Source: Erwinia persicina
Lineage (GTDB): Bacteria; Pseudomonadota; Gammaproteobacteria; Enterobacterales; Enterobacteriaceae
DNA length: 64,000 nucleotides
Direction: 5' to 3'
Assembly: GCF_014838825.1 (NCBI RefSeq)
Contig: NZ_JACYMO010000004.1
Coordinates: forward strand, 62,001-126,000
Below, in pieces: positions 29,071 to 39,435 of the stretch. Under the pieces are notes generated by a model. It saw only the letters and a list, made by a program, of their open reading frames with translations. It ran no database searches and was not told the DNA's origin. Position 1 is the stretch's first letter. Each line of letters begins with the position of its first letter. The position numbers and the translations under genes are program-made.

Positions 29071-29094
29071 AAAACGGCCCCCGCAGGAGCCGTT
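29071..29094 (-). terminator. lpd terminator
   Basis: Minus-strand AACGGC and GCCGTT pair and are followed by TTTTG. It lies 20 bp beyond the lpd stop and should end the pyruvate dehydrogenase operon. Confidence 0.7.
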
Positions 29095-29113
29095 ATTTAA
29101 ACCTTATGGCGAA

Positions 29114-30541
29114 TTATTTCTTTTTCGCTTTCGGGTTTGGCAGATCGGTAATGCTGCCTTCAAAGATTTCCGCCGCCAGGCCAACCGATTCATGCAGGGT
29201 TGGGTGAGCGTGGATGGTCAGCGCCAGATCTTCGGCATCACAACCCATCTCGATAGCCAGACCGATCTCACCCAGCAGTTCGCCGCCGTTGGTTCCGACA
29301 ATAGCACCACCGATGACACGGTGTGTCGCTTTGTCGAAGATCAGTTTGGTCATACCGTCTGCACAGTCGGAAGCGATAGCACGGCCTGATGCCGCCCACG
29401 GGAAGGTGGACGTTTCATAGCTGATGCCTTTCTCTTTCGCTTCTTTCTCGGTCAGACCGACCCAGGCGACTTCCGGCTCGGTATAGGCGATCGATGGGAT
29501 CACTTTCGGGTCGAAGTAATGCTTCAGGCCCGAGATCACTTCTGCTGCCACGTGGCCTTCATGCACGCCTTTGTGCGCCAGCATTGGCTGACCGACGATA
29601 TCGCCGATTGCATAGATGTGCGGCACGTTGGTACGCATCTGCTTGTCGACGCGGATAAATCCGCGATCGTCCACTTCCACACCGGCTTTGCCTGCATCCA
29701 GACCTTTACCATTCGGTACGCGGCCGATCGCCACCAGCACCGCATCGTATCGCTGTGGTTCAGAAGGGGCTTTTTTGCCTTCCATCGTGACGTAGATGCC
29801 GTCTTCTTTGGCTTCTACGGCGGTCACTTTGGTTTCCAGCATCAGGTTGAACTGCTTAGAGATGCGCTTGGTGAAGACTTTCACCACATCTTTGTCAGCC
29901 GCCGGGATCACCTGGTCAAACATTTCGACCACGTCGATCTGCGAGCCCAGTGCGTGATACACGGTACCCATTTCCAGACCGATGATGCCGCCGCCCATAA
30001 CCAGCAGACGCTCTGGCACTTCTTTCAGCTCCAGCGCATCGGTAGAGTCCCAGACGCGCGGATCTTCATGCGGAATGAAGGGCAGTTCAATCGGACGGGA
30101 ACCCGCGGCGATGATAGCGTTGTCGAAAGTGATAACAGTTTTAGAGCCGTCTTCTGCTGTCACTTCCAGGGTGTTAGCGCCGGTAAATTTACCCAGGCCG
30201 TTCACCACATTCACTTTACGGCCTTTTGCCATGCCGGCCAGGCCACCGGTCAGCTGGGTGATCACTTTCTCTTTCCAGCTGCGGATCTTATTCACGTCAG
30301 TCTGTGGCTTACCGAACACGATGCCGTGTGCTTCCAGCGCTTTGGCTTCTTCAATCACCTTCGCCACGTGCAGCAGGGCTTTAGAAGGGATACAGCCAAC
30401 ATTCAGACAAACACCACCGAGGGTGCTGTAACGCTCAACGATCACGGTCTCCAGACCAAGATCCGCTGCACGGAAGGCTGCAGAGTAACCTGCAGGACCT
30501 GCCCCAAGTACCACGACCTGAGTTTTAATTTCTGTACTCAT
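29114..30541 (-). CDS. lpd: Dihydrolipoyl dehydrogenase (E3)
   Basis: 475 residues. The FAD enzyme reoxidises dihydrolipoyl groups of the pyruvate and 2-oxoglutarate dehydrogenase complexes and the glycine cleavage system, producing NADH. FAD motif VVLGAGPAGYSAA, redox-active cysteines C45 and C50 in GGVCLNVGCIPSK, NAD motif VMGGGIIGLEMG, and the His/Glu dyad in HAHPTLHES are all present. Two tandem ATGs occur; the second (30541) has better spacing from AAGAGG and matches the E. coli start. It lies 299 bp from aceF, with a terminator and an ERIC element between, so it probably has its own promoter as in E. coli. Confidence 0.97.
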   Translation of the reverse strand: MSTEIKTQVVVLGAGPAGYSAAFRAADLGLETVIVERYSTLGGVCLNVGCIPSKALLHVAKVIEEAKALEAHGIVFGKPQTDVNKIRSWKEKVITQLTGGLAGMAKGRKVNVVNGLGKFTGANTLEVTAEDGSKTVITFDNAIIAAGSRPIELPFIPHEDPRVWDSTDALELKEVPERLLVMGGGIIGLEMGTVYHALGSQIDVVEMFDQVIPAADKDVVKVFTKRISKQFNLMLETKVTAVEAKEDGIYVTMEGKKAPSEPQRYDAVLVAIGRVPNGKGLDAGKAGVEVDDRGFIRVDKQMRTNVPHIYAIGDIVGQPMLAHKGVHEGHVAAEVISGLKHYFDPKVIPSIAYTEPEVAWVGLTEKEAKEKGISYETSTFPWAASGRAIASDCADGMTKLIFDKATHRVIGGAIVGTNGGELLGEIGLAIEMGCDAEDLALTIHAHPTLHESVGLAAEIFEGSITDLPNPKAKKK

Positions 30542-30578
30542 CATGACCTCTTATTTGATTGTCCGGCGGGTCAGAGCT

Positions 30579-30702
30579 TATACCCTTCATATTGAACCTG
30601 CATCTGTGTTGGCTACGCTCGCTCACCCAAATCACTGACTTATGAAAGCTCATCAGGATCCACTCACTTGCCGCCTTGATGCAGTTCCAATTATTTTGGA
30701 TA
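30579..30702. repeat. ERIC element (enterobacterial repetitive intergenic consensus)
   Basis: About 124 bp with the ERIC architecture: outer arms TATACCC...CTGCATC and GATGCAG...TTGGATA, and inner blocks close to the ERIC primer sites (CGCTCACCC...TCACT.ACTTAT and ATG.AAGCTC...GGATCCACTCACTTGCCGCC). ERICs are imperfect palindromes in transcribed intergenic DNA. It lies in the aceF-lpd spacer and would be transcribed with read-through from aceF. Confidence 0.88.
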
Positions 30703-30808
30703 GAATTTTCAACGTCCTTCTTCCACCGGGACGCGTTCACCGCAAGAGTTTACAGAATTGTTAATAAACTGCAAACCACGGTGCCACGAATCACTACAAC
30801 AACTTACA

Positions 30809-30836
30809 AGAAGGCCGGCTTCCGCCGGCCTTCTTC
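30809..30836 (-). terminator. Strong hairpin after aceF
   Basis: AAGAAGGCCGGC and GCCGGCCTTCTT form a perfect 12-bp stem with a 4-nt loop, immediately after the aceF stop. The stem ends in CTTCTT without a longer U-run, so partial termination, leaving some read-through to lpd, is likely. Confidence 0.7.
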
Positions 30837-30840
30837 ATGG

Positions 30841-32439
30841 TTACATCACCAGACGGCGAATATCAGCCAGTGCGTTATTGATGATGGTAATGAAGCGCGC
30901 ACCATCAGCACCGTCGATAACGCGGTGGTCGAAGGAGAGCGACATCGGCATCATCAGACGCGGCGTGAACTCTTTACCATTCCAGACCGGCTCAATCGCA
31001 GACTTGGAAACACCGAGGATAGCCACTTCCGGCGCGTTAACGATTGGCGCGAAGTGGGTTGTCCCGATACCGCCCAGGCTGGAGATGGTGAAGCAACCGC
31101 CCTGCATTTCGCCAGCAGTCAGCTTGCCATCACGCGCTTTTTTGGAGATAGCCATCAGCTCACGAGACAGTTCAGTGATGCCTTTCTTGTTCACGTCCTT
31201 GAACACCGGAACCACCAGACCGTTTGGCGTATCAACCGCCACACCGATGTTGATGTATTTCTTCAGCGTCAGCTTCTGCGCGTCTTCAGACAGTGAGCTG
31301 TTGAAGCGTGGCATCTGCTCAAGCGCTGCCGCCACCGCTTTCATGATGAACACCACCGGGGTGAACTTCACATCCAGCTTACGCTTCTCTGCTTCAGCAT
31401 TCTGCTGCTTGCGGAATGCTTCCAGCTCAGTGATGTCGGTTTTGTCGAAGTGAGTCACGTGTGGGATCATCACCCAGTTACGGCTCAGGTTAGCACCAGA
31501 GATTTTCTGGATGCGGCCCAGTTCCACTTCTTCGATTTCGCCGAACTTGCTGAAGTCCACTTTCGGCCATGGCAGCATGCCTGGCAGACCACCACCCGCT
31601 GCAGCCGGGGCTTCAGCGCGTTTCACCGCGTCTTTCACGTAGCTCTGCACGTCTTCTTTCAGAATACGGCCTTTACGTCCGGTGCCTTTGAGTTTCGCCA
31701 GGTTTACACCAAATTCGCGTGCCAGACGGCGGATCACCGGCGTGGCATGAACGTAAGCGTCATTCTCAGCAAACTCTGACTTGGCTTCTGCTTTAGCAGG
31801 AGCCGCAGCCGGGGCCGCTTTTTCTTCCTGTTTAGCCTGAGCTGGAGCCGCAGCCTCAGTGCTCTGGGCAGGTGCAGCCGCTGGTGCAGCCCCCTCTACC
31901 TCAAACACCATCACCAGAGAACCGGTGCTGACTTTATCGCCCGTGGCGATTTTGATCTCTTTAACCGTACCTGCAAATGGTGCAGGCACTTCCATTGAGG
32001 CTTTGTCGCCTTCAACGGTGAGGATCGACTGTTCAGCTTCAACTTTGTCGCCGACTTTAACCATGATCTCAGTGACTTCAACTTCGTCGCCGCCGATATC
32101 CGGTACGTTGACCTCTTTCGCTGCGCTGGCCGCCGGGGCCGCTGCAGGCGCGGCCGGAGCCGCTTCTTCTTTTTTCTCTTCGGCCGCAGCCGGTGCGGCT
32201 GCACCGCCTGCCGCTTCGAAGATCATGATCAGTTTGCCGGTTTCGACTTTATCGCCGGTAGCCACTTTGATCTCTTTAACGACGCCAGCCTGTGGGGAAG
32301 GCACTTCCATTGAGGCTTTATCACCCTCAACGACCAGCAGTGACTGCTCAACTTCAACAGTGTCGCCCACTTTGACCAGAATCTCGGTGACTTCAACTTC
32401 GTCTGCACCGATGTCCGGGACATTAATTTCGATAGCCAT
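30841..32439 (-). CDS. aceF: Pyruvate dehydrogenase E2, dihydrolipoyl acetyltransferase
   Basis: 532 residues. E2 forms the core of the pyruvate dehydrogenase complex and passes acetyl groups from E1 to CoA. It has two lipoyl domains, with lipoyl-lysines K41 and K146 (both in GDKASMEVP), each followed by Ala/Pro/Glu-rich linkers. The peripheral-subunit-binding domain follows (about 229-268, [14 protein letters not shown]), then the catalytic domain ending with [10 protein letters not shown] (H505, D509). E. coli AceF has three lipoyl domains and about 630 residues, so this protein is one domain shorter. It starts 14 bp after aceE. Confidence 0.96.
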   Translation of the reverse strand: MAIEINVPDIGADEVEVTEILVKVGDTVEVEQSLLVVEGDKASMEVPSPQAGVVKEIKVATGDKVETGKLIMIFEAAGGAAAPAAAEEKKEEAAPAAPAAAPAASAAKEVNVPDIGGDEVEVTEIMVKVGDKVEAEQSILTVEGDKASMEVPAPFAGTVKEIKIATGDKVSTGSLVMVFEVEGAAPAAAPAQSTEAAAPAQAKQEEKAAPAAAPAKAEAKSEFAENDAYVHATPVIRRLAREFGVNLAKLKGTGRKGRILKEDVQSYVKDAVKRAEAPAAAGGGLPGMLPWPKVDFSKFGEIEEVELGRIQKISGANLSRNWVMIPHVTHFDKTDITELEAFRKQQNAEAEKRKLDVKFTPVVFIMKAVAAALEQMPRFNSSLSEDAQKLTLKKYINIGVAVDTPNGLVVPVFKDVNKKGITELSRELMAISKKARDGKLTAGEMQGGCFTISSLGGIGTTHFAPIVNAPEVAILGVSKSAIEPVWNGKEFTPRLMMPMSLSFDHRVIDGADGARFITIINNALADIRRLVM

Positions 32440-32453
32440 TACTCTATTACCTC

Positions 32454-35117
32454 TTATGCCAGGCGTGGGTTAACTTTATCAGCATCGATCTCGAACTTAA
32501 CGATGGCATCAGCCACCACTTTTTTGTCGATTTCGCCACGTTTAGCCAGTTCACCCAGGGCTGCAACCACCACGTAAGATGCGTCCACTTCGAAGTGGTG
32601 ACGCAGATTCTCACGGCTGTCTGAACGACCGAAGCCGTCAGTACCCAGCACGCGATAGTCGCTGGCAGGGATATAGCTGCGAACCTGCTCGGCGAACAGT
32701 TTCATGTAGTCGGTTGATGCCACGGCAGGGGCATCGTTCATCACCTGAGCGATGTACGGCACGCGAGGCTCTGACGTTGGGTGCAGCATGTTCCAACGCT
32801 CACAGTCCTGACCATCACGGGCCAGTTCGGTGAAGGAGGTCACGCTGTAGATGTCCGAACCTACACCGTAATCTTTCGCCAGGATGTCAGCCGCTTCACG
32901 CACGTGGCGCAGGATAGAACCTGAACCCAGCAGCTGTACTTTACCTTTGCTGCCTTCTTTGCTGTCCAGTTTATAGATACCTTTACGGATACCCTCTTCT
33001 GCACCGGCCGGCATAGCTGGCATATGGTAGTTTTCGTTCAGCGTGGTGATGTAGTAATACACATTTTCCTGCGCTTCGCCGTACATACGCACCAGGCCGT
33101 CATGCATGATGACTGCTACTTCATAAGCGTAAGCCGGATCGTAGGAGATACAGTTCGGGATAGTCAGAGACTGAATATGGCTGTGACCATCTTCGTGCTG
33201 CAGACCTTCACCGTTCAGTGTCGTACGACCAGAAGTGCCGCCCACCAGGAAGCCGCGTGCCTGCTGGTCACCCGCTGCCCAGCACAGGTCACCGATACGC
33301 TGGAAACCGAACATGGAGTAGTAGATGTAGAACGGGATCATTGGCAGGTTGTTGGTGCTGTAAGACGTTGCCGCCGCCAGCCACGATGCGCCTGCACCCA
33401 GTTCGTTAATCCCTTCCTGCAGGATCTGACCTTTTTCGTCTTCTTTATAGTAAGCAACCTGCTCACGGTCCTGCGGCGTGTACTGCTGGCCATTCGGGCT
33501 GTAGATACCGATCTGGCGGAACAGGCCTTCCATACCGAAGGTACGCGCTTCATCCGCAATGATCGGCACCAGACGATCTTTGATCGACGGATTTTTCAGC
33601 ATCACGTTCAGGGCACGCACGAAGGCGATGGTGGTCGAGATCTCTTTGTTCTGCTCATCCAGCAGCGCACGGAAATCTTCCAGCACTGGCATATCCAGCT
33701 TCTCGCTGAATTTCGCTTCACGGGTTGGCAGGTAGCCGCCCAGTTTTTCACGCTGACCGTGCAGGTAGTTATACTCTTCAGAACCTTTTTCGAAGGTCAC
33801 ATACGGCAGTTTTTCAATGGCTTCATCACTGACCGGTACGTTGAAACGATCGCGGATGTAGCGTACGCCATCCATGTTCATTTTCTTGACCTGGTGCGCG
33901 ATGTTCTTGCCTTCTGCCGTCTCGCCCATACCATAACCTTTAATGGTATGTGCCAGAATCACCACAGGTTTACCTTTGGTGTCCTGGGCTTTTTTCAGTG
34001 CGGCAAAGACTTTCTTCGGATCGTGACCACCACGGTTCAGGGACCAGATCTCGTCGTCGGTCATATCTTTAACCAGCGCTGCGGTTTCCGGATATTTACC
34101 GAAGAAGTGCTCACGAACGTAGGCACCGTTGCGGGATTTGAAGGTCTGATAGTCGCCGTCAACCGTTTCATTCATCAGCTGGATCAGTTTACCGCTGGTG
34201 TCTTTACGCAGCAGTTCATCCCAACGGCCGCCCCAGATAACCTTGATCACTTCCCAGCCAGCGCCACCGAAGATGCCGTCCAGTTCGTTAATGATCTTGC
34301 CGTTACCGGTGACCGGGCCATCCAGACGCTGCAAGTTACAGTTGATGATGAAGACCAGGTTATCCAGTTTTTCACGGGTCGCGATGGTGATCGCCCCTTT
34401 AGATTCTGGCTCATCCATCTCACCGTCGCCCAGGAAGGCATAAACGGTCTGCTGAGAAGTATCTTTCAGGCCACGGTGTTCCAGATATTTCAGGAACTTA
34501 GCCTGATAGATTGCACCCAGTGGGCCAAGGCCCATGGAAACGGTCGGGAACTGCCAGAAGTTAGGCATCAGTTTAGGATGCGGGTAAGAGGACAGGCCTT
34601 TACCGTCAACTTCCTGACGGAAGTTGTTCATCTGGTCTTCGGTCAGGCGACCTTCCAGGAAGGCACGGGCGTACACGCCCGGCGAGATATGGCCCTGGAA
34701 GTAAACCAGATCGCCGCCGTCTTTTTCGGTGCGCGCACGGAAGAAGTGGTTAAAGCACACTTCATACACAGTGGCAGAAGACTGGAAGGAGGACATGTGG
34801 CCACCCAGATCCATATCTTTCTTTGATGCACGCAGAACGGTCATGATGGCGTTCCAGCGAATAGCGGAACGGATACGACGCTCTAAAGACGTGTTGCCCG
34901 GGTATTCCGGCTCATCTTCAACGGCGATAGAGTTAATGTAGTTACTGGCTCCCGCACCGGCAGCCACTTTCACGCCGCCTTTACGTGCGCCGCTCAACAC
35001 CTGGTCAATCAGATACTGTGCGCGCTCAACACCTTCTTCACGGATGACCGATTCGATCGCTTCTAACCAGTCGCGAGTTTCGATCGGATCCACGTCATTA
35101 TTTAAACGTTCTGACAT
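32454..35117 (-). CDS. aceE: Pyruvate dehydrogenase E1 component
   Basis: 887 residues, exactly the E. coli length. This homodimeric, thiamine-diphosphate-dependent E1 decarboxylates pyruvate and acetylates the lipoyl groups of AceF. The thiamine-diphosphate motif is [10 protein letters not shown] ending in [17 protein letters not shown], and [20 protein letters not shown] and [11 protein letters not shown] are conserved. It lies between pdhR and aceF in the order pdhR-aceE-aceF-lpd. A 15-bp inverted repeat lies in the leader just upstream. Confidence 0.97.
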   Translation of the reverse strand: MSERLNNDVDPIETRDWLEAIESVIREEGVERAQYLIDQVLSGARKGGVKVAAGAGASNYINSIAVEDEPEYPGNTSLERRIRSAIRWNAIMTVLRASKKDMDLGGHMSSFQSSATVYEVCFNHFFRARTEKDGGDLVYFQGHISPGVYARAFLEGRLTEDQMNNFRQEVDGKGLSSYPHPKLMPNFWQFPTVSMGLGPLGAIYQAKFLKYLEHRGLKDTSQQTVYAFLGDGEMDEPESKGAITIATREKLDNLVFIINCNLQRLDGPVTGNGKIINELDGIFGGAGWEVIKVIWGGRWDELLRKDTSGKLIQLMNETVDGDYQTFKSRNGAYVREHFFGKYPETAALVKDMTDDEIWSLNRGGHDPKKVFAALKKAQDTKGKPVVILAHTIKGYGMGETAEGKNIAHQVKKMNMDGVRYIRDRFNVPVSDEAIEKLPYVTFEKGSEEYNYLHGQREKLGGYLPTREAKFSEKLDMPVLEDFRALLDEQNKEISTTIAFVRALNVMLKNPSIKDRLVPIIADEARTFGMEGLFRQIGIYSPNGQQYTPQDREQVAYYKEDEKGQILQEGINELGAGASWLAAATSYSTNNLPMIPFYIYYSMFGFQRIGDLCWAAGDQQARGFLVGGTSGRTTLNGEGLQHEDGHSHIQSLTIPNCISYDPAYAYEVAVIMHDGLVRMYGEAQENVYYYITTLNENYHMPAMPAGAEEGIRKGIYKLDSKEGSKGKVQLLGSGSILRHVREAADILAKDYGVGSDIYSVTSFTELARDGQDCERWNMLHPTSEPRVPYIAQVMNDAPAVASTDYMKLFAEQVRSYIPASDYRVLGTDGFGRSDSRENLRHHFEVDASYVVVAALGELAKRGEIDKKVVADAIVKFEIDADKVNPRLA

Positions 35118-35162
35118 GGGGGGTATTCCTTATCTGTGTCTAATTACGTTGAATTGTCTGGA

Positions 35163-35210
35163 GCCTGTCTCTTTGTGCTCTGGTTCACTTCAAAACACAA
35201 AGAGACAGGC
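35163..35210. repeat. 15-bp perfect inverted repeat between pdhR and aceE
   Basis: GCCTGTCTCTTTGTG (35163-35177) and its exact complement (35196-35210) flank an 18-nt loop, giving a 48-bp hairpin. No U-run follows on the minus strand, so it is not a simple terminator. It lies in the pdhR-aceE spacer, where it would form in the pdhR-aceEF transcript. It could be a processing or attenuation site, or a small mobile repeat. Confidence 0.75.
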
Positions 35211-35256
35211 CCGTCGTTTATACCTATACAGGTACGTGCCGCGTTATATTTACGCG

Positions 35257-36021
35257 TTAGTCCTTACGTTGCTGTAAACGTCTCAAGGAGCGCTCTCTAC
35301 GACTTTGCTCCCGACTTCTGTCCAGCAATATTTCCTCGATAAACGCCAGGTGGCGGTGTGAAGCTTCGCGTGCCTGCTCGGGCTCACGTGCCACAATCGC
35401 CTCAAAAATACTGGCGCGGTGGCTACTTACTTTCTCCAGCATCTCACGACGCGAGTAGAGCAATTCAAAGTTCTGTCTGACGTTCTGTTCCAGCATCGGG
35501 CCCATGCTGCGAAGTAGATGTAAAAGCACCACATTATGAGCCGCTTCTGTGACAGCAATCTGATATTGCATCACGGCATCGGCTTCTGCGTCGAGATCGC
35601 CGCTTTGCTGGGCGGTCTGGATCTGCAGATGACAGTCGCGGATGCGCGCCAGATCGTCGTCAGTGCCGCGCAGTGCGGCGTAATAGGCGGCAATCCCTTC
35701 CAGCGCATGTCGTGTTTCTAACAGGTCGAACTGGGATTCAGGATGGCCGGCAACTAATTCTACGAGCGGATCGCTCAGGGTTTTCCACAAATGGGTCTGG
35801 ACGAAGGTTCCTCCCCCCTGACGGCGGAGTAACAGGCCCTTGGCTTCCAGACGCTGTATCGCTTCACGCAGAGAGGGGCGGGAGACGTCAAACTGTACAG
35901 CCAGCTCTCGCTCGGGCAGCAGTTTCTCTCCAGGGCGCAGCGTCCCTTCCATAATCAGGGACTCAAGCTGCTGTTCGATAGCATCAGAAAGCTTCGGTTG
36001 GCGGATCTTGCTGTAGGCCAT
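35257..36021 (-). CDS. pdhR: Pyruvate dehydrogenase complex repressor PdhR
   Basis: 254 residues, same as E. coli. A GntR/FadR-family repressor that releases DNA when pyruvate binds and controls pdhR-aceEF-lpd and respiratory genes. The winged helix is at the N-terminus ([34 protein letters not shown]), followed by an FCD all-helical effector domain with ETRHALEG and VTEAAHN. I chose ATG 36021 ([13 protein letters not shown]), which has AGAAGGG upstream; an open frame runs to 36156 but is not conserved. Its own operator lies at 36050-36066. Confidence 0.96.
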   Translation of the reverse strand: MAYSKIRQPKLSDAIEQQLESLIMEGTLRPGEKLLPERELAVQFDVSRPSLREAIQRLEAKGLLLRRQGGGTFVQTHLWKTLSDPLVELVAGHPESQFDLLETRHALEGIAAYYAALRGTDDDLARIRDCHLQIQTAQQSGDLDAEADAVMQYQIAVTEAAHNVVLLHLLRSMGPMLEQNVRQNFELLYSRREMLEKVSSHRASIFEAIVAREPEQAREASHRHLAFIEEILLDRSREQSRRERSLRRLQQRKD

Positions 36022-36049
36022 CATCCCTTCTTTTCGATTTGCCAGAGTA

Positions 36050-36066
36050 AATTGGTAATACCAATT
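36050..36066. promoter_or_regulatory. PdhR operator
   Basis: A perfect palindrome, AATTGGT AAT ACCAATT, matching the known PdhR/FadR-type operator core (ATTGGT...ACCAAT). It lies 29 bp upstream of the pdhR start, so PdhR should repress its own operon. Confidence 0.88.
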
Positions 36067-36493
36067 GCAAAAAGGAGCCCGTAAAGTAACAAAGTATTCA
36101 CCTGATGTCCATATGGTGACCCGCTGAATCCAGACCGCCGTCTCTTTCACAATCATAGCCTAAGCTGAAAAACTGTCGGGCTCTTACCGGGCGGGGTAAA
36201 TGTTAAATTTCGTCACTTTTTCGAAAGGCGGCAGCAGGTTAGTGGATAAACAGCGATGTCACCATAAGAGAATGTTATTCGTCATTCTTGCTGATTTGTG
36301 ACAGAAAATGAGAATGATAAAACTGAGAGCGATCGTTGATTTTTTGGGCATTCTTTCGCACAGAAAGCAAAAGCGAGTGCATTAGCGGTCACTTAACACT
36401 ATTCTCTTCGCCAGGATACGTTTTGCCCTATTTTCGCTTACACGACAGCGTAAAGTTTTTAATACATTAAAAAATAATAAGTACGAGGTTTCT
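36067..36493. other. pdhR-aroP divergent regulatory region
   Basis: 427 bp without a gene, carrying the pdhR operon promoter and the aroP promoter. An AT-rich stretch (about 36445-36480) lies directly before aroP. Repeated GAGAATG-like words (36269, 36308) slightly resemble half Fur boxes. No convincing TyrR box was seen, although E. coli aroP is TyrR-regulated. Confidence 0.4.
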
Positions 36494-37849
36494 ATGGAAC
36501 AACAGCAGGGCGAAACGCTGAAGCGTGGTCTGAAAAACCGCCATATCCAGCTGATTGCATTAGGCGGTGCCGTCGGTACTGGCCTGTTTCTGGGCAGTGC
36601 ATCGGTGATTCAATCCGCAGGTCCCGGCGTGATACTTGGCTATGCCATCGCCGGGTTTATCGCCTTCCTGATTATGCGCCAGTTGGGCGAAATGGTAGTG
36701 GAAGAGCCTGTTGCAGGCAGCTTCAGCCACTTTGCCTATAAATACTGGGGTAATTTCGCCGGTTTCGCCTCCGGCTGGAACTACTGGGTCCTGTATGTGC
36801 TGGTCGCAATGGCCGAACTGACCGCAGTGGGCAAATATATCCAGTTCTGGTACCCCGATATCCCCACCTGGATGTCTGCCGCCGTTTTCTTTGTGCTGAT
36901 CAACGCGATCAACCTCACCAATGTCAAAGTGTTCGGTGAAATGGAGTTCTGGTTCGCGATAATCAAGGTCGTTGCCGTCGTGGCGATGATCCTGTTCGGC
37001 GGCTGGTTGCTGTTCAGCGGTACCGGTGGCCCGCAGGCCAGCGTGCGTAACCTTTGGGAACAGGGGGGCTTCCTGCCGAATGGCTTTAGCGGCCTGATCA
37101 TGATGATGGCCATCATCATGTTCTCTTTCGGTGGTCTGGAGCTGGTCGGTATCACGGCGGCAGAAGCCGATAACCCGGAAACCAGCATTCCCAAAGCCAC
37201 CAACCAGGTGATCTACCGTATCCTGATTTTCTATGTCGGCTCACTGGCTGTCCTTCTTTCACTGATGCCGTGGACGCGTGTCACTGCCGATACCAGCCCG
37301 TTTGTGCTGATTTTCCACGAGCTGGGCGATGCCCTGGTGGCCAACGCCCTTAACGTCGTGATCCTGACGGCGGCGCTGTCGGTGTACAACAGCTGTGTTT
37401 ACTGTAACAGCCGTATGCTGTTTGGCCTGGCGCAGCAGGGCAACGCCCCGAAAGCGCTGTTGAAAGTGGACGGTCGCGGTGTGCCGGTGATCTCCATTCT
37501 GTTCTCCGCCGTGGCCACTGCCCTGTGCGTGCTGCTGAACTACCTGATGCCGGGCGAGGCTTTTGGCCTGCTGATGGCGCTGGTGGTTTCTGCTCTGGTC
37601 ATCAACTGGGCGATGATTAGCCTGGCGCACATGAAGTTCCGCCGTAAAAAGGACCAGCAGGGGATTAAAACCCGCTTCCCGGCCCTGTTCTACCCGTTGG
37701 GTAACTGGATCTGCCTGTTATTCCTGGCCGGTATCCTGGTACTGATGGCGATCACCCCAGGCATGGCAATCTCCGTCTGGTTGATCCCGGTATGGGTACT
37801 GATCCTCGCCGTCGGCTACTGGGTGAAAAACCGCACTCAGCGCGGATAA
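36494..37849 (+). CDS. aroP: Aromatic amino acid permease AroP
   Basis: 451 residues, an inner-membrane APC-family permease with about 12 helices that imports phenylalanine, tyrosine and tryptophan with protons. The N-terminal LKRGLKNRHIQLIALGGAVGTGLFLGSA contains the conserved GGxxGTGLF substrate-binding loop, and the whole sequence tracks E. coli AroP (456). It is divergent from pdhR. In E. coli aroP and pdhR are also neighbours, followed by ampED; here a GPH transporter and GH43 gene intervene. Confidence 0.94.
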   Translation: MEQQQGETLKRGLKNRHIQLIALGGAVGTGLFLGSASVIQSAGPGVILGYAIAGFIAFLIMRQLGEMVVEEPVAGSFSHFAYKYWGNFAGFASGWNYWVLYVLVAMAELTAVGKYIQFWYPDIPTWMSAAVFFVLINAINLTNVKVFGEMEFWFAIIKVVAVVAMILFGGWLLFSGTGGPQASVRNLWEQGGFLPNGFSGLIMMMAIIMFSFGGLELVGITAAEADNPETSIPKATNQVIYRILIFYVGSLAVLLSLMPWTRVTADTSPFVLIFHELGDALVANALNVVILTAALSVYNSCVYCNSRMLFGLAQQGNAPKALLKVDGRGVPVISILFSAVATALCVLLNYLMPGEAFGLLMALVVSALVINWAMISLAHMKFRRKKDQQGIKTRFPALFYPLGNWICLLFLAGILVLMAITPGMAISVWLIPVWVLILAVGYWVKNRTQRG

Positions 37850-37868
37850 TCATCACCTTCGCTTCTGA

Positions 37869-37892
37869 TTCGGCCAGCATAAGCTGGCCGAA
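37869..37892 (+). terminator. Hairpin after aroP
   Basis: TTCGGCCAGC and GCTGGCCGAA form a perfect 10-bp stem with an ATAA loop, 20 bp after the aroP stop. It lacks a U-run, so its strength is uncertain. Confidence 0.6.
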
Positions 37893-38019
37893 CTGTTATC
37901 TGCCTCACACTTTCCCCTCCCCAGGCGTTTTGTCCATCTCTGCGACGTTTTGCACCTGCGCACTGCGCGCGATAAGCGTGAATACTCTCGATCACGAATG
38001 ATACGCGGGAGAATAATCC

Positions 38020-39435
38020 ATGAAGAGCACCAGGCTCTCAGTCAGAGAAAAAATTGGTTACGGGATGGGCGACGCCGGATGCAATATGATCGGCGGTGCC
38101 ATCATGCTTTTTCTTAACTATTTCTACACTGACGTCTTCGGCCTTGCCCCGGCGCTGGTCGGGGTGCTGCTGCTGTCAGTCAGGGTAATCGATGCCGTGA
38201 CGGACCCGATTATGGGCGCGATTGCCGACCGCACGCAGAGTCGCTGGGGGCGGTTCCGCCCATGGCTGCTGTGGATCTCCCTGCCCTACGTGCTGTTCAG
38301 CGTACTGATGTTTACCACGCCAGACTGGACCTACAACAGCAAGGTGATCTGGGCATTCGCCACCTACTTCCTGATGTCCCTGACCTATACGGCGATCAAT
38401 ATTCCTTACTGCTCGCTGGGCGGCGTGATCACCAGTGACCCGGGTGAGCGTGTCTCCTGCCAGTCGTACCGCTTTGTGATGGTTGGCGTCGCCACCCTGA
38501 TCCTCTCGCTGACGCTGCTGCCGCTGGCGGACTGGTTTGGCGGTGACAATAAGGCGCGCGGCTACCAGATGGCTATGGGTGTGATGGCGCTGGTCGCCCT
38601 GATGATGTTTCTGTTCTGCTTTGCCACGGTGCGCGAACGTATTCATCCGGCCGTCCCCACTCATGACGACCTGAAGGGGGATCTGCGGGACGTGTGGAAG
38701 AACGATCAGTGGGTGCGTATTCTGCTGCTGACCTTCTGCAACGTCTGCCCCGGCTTTATCCGCATGGCCGCCACCATGTACTACGTCACATGGGTGATGC
38801 AGCAGTCGACCCACTTTGCCACGCTGTTTATCAGCCTGGGCGTGGTTGGCATGATGGTGGGTAGCACGCTGGCAAAGGTTCTGACCGACCGCTGGTGTAA
38901 ACTGAAAGTCTTCTTCTGGACCAATATTGCGCTGGCGATCTTCTCTGGCGGGTTCTACTTCCTCGACCCGCAGGCCACCATGCTGGTGCTGGTGATGTAC
39001 TTCCTGCTGAATATTCTGCATCAGATCCCGTCACCGCTACACTGGTCGCTGATGGCCGATGTGGATGACTACGGTGAGTGGAAAACCGGCAAACGTATCA
39101 CCGGTATCAGCTTTTCCGGCAACCTGTTCTTCCTGAAGGTCGGGCTGGCAGTGGCCGGGGCGATGGTCGGCTTCCTGCTCTCCTGGTACGGCTACAATGC
39201 CGGGGCAAAACAGCAGAGCCCGGCCGCTTTAAACGGCATCGTCCTGCTGTTTACCGTGATCCCGGCGGTGGGTTACCTGATCACCGCCGGTGTGGTGCGC
39301 CTGCTGAAAGTGGACCGTACGCTGATGCTGCAAATCCAGAGCGACCTGGAACAGCGCCGCACTAACTATCAGGAGCTGAACGATTACCACAACAGCAAAG
39401 AGCTGAAAACAAAACCACAAGGAGCCGCACGATGA
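38020..39435 (+). CDS. GPH-family glycoside:cation symporter
   Basis: 471 residues, about 12 membrane helices, of the glycoside-pentoside-hexuronide:cation symporter family (MelB/XylP/YicJ-like). The N-terminus KIGYGMGDAGCNMIGGAIMLFLNYFYTDVFG and RVIDAVTDPIMGAIADRTQSRWGRFRPW are diagnostic. It overlaps the GH43 gene by four bases (ATGA), so the pair probably imports and hydrolyses a pentose-containing oligosaccharide. The specific sugar is not known; arabino- or xylo-oligosaccharides from plant cell walls are the natural guess. Confidence 0.87.
   Translation: MKSTRLSVREKIGYGMGDAGCNMIGGAIMLFLNYFYTDVFGLAPALVGVLLLSVRVIDAVTDPIMGAIADRTQSRWGRFRPWLLWISLPYVLFSVLMFTTPDWTYNSKVIWAFATYFLMSLTYTAINIPYCSLGGVITSDPGERVSCQSYRFVMVGVATLILSLTLLPLADWFGGDNKARGYQMAMGVMALVALMMFLFCFATVRERIHPAVPTHDDLKGDLRDVWKNDQWVRILLLTFCNVCPGFIRMAATMYYVTWVMQQSTHFATLFISLGVVGMMVGSTLAKVLTDRWCKLKVFFWTNIALAIFSGGFYFLDPQATMLVLVMYFLLNILHQIPSPLHWSLMADVDDYGEWKTGKRITGISFSGNLFFLKVGLAVAGAMVGFLLSWYGYNAGAKQQSPAALNGIVLLFTVIPAVGYLITAGVVRLLKVDRTLMLQIQSDLEQRRTNYQELNDYHNSKELKTKPQGAAR

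Noticed and set aside
33024-34826. 600-codon open frame opposite aceE
   Set aside because: It is fully antisense to the conserved aceE gene, has no recognisable domains, and arises from codon bias in a GC-rich, highly expressed gene. The same applies to long frames opposite acnB, lpd, ftsZ and secA.
35163-35210. Insertion sequence or Tn5-like end
   Set aside because: The arm shares only CTGTCTCTT with IS50 ends, the unit is 48 bp, there is no transposase and no 9-bp target duplication.
36269-36320. Fur box upstream of aroP
   Set aside because: Only half-site words (GAGAATG) are present; no palindromic 19-bp site could be assembled.
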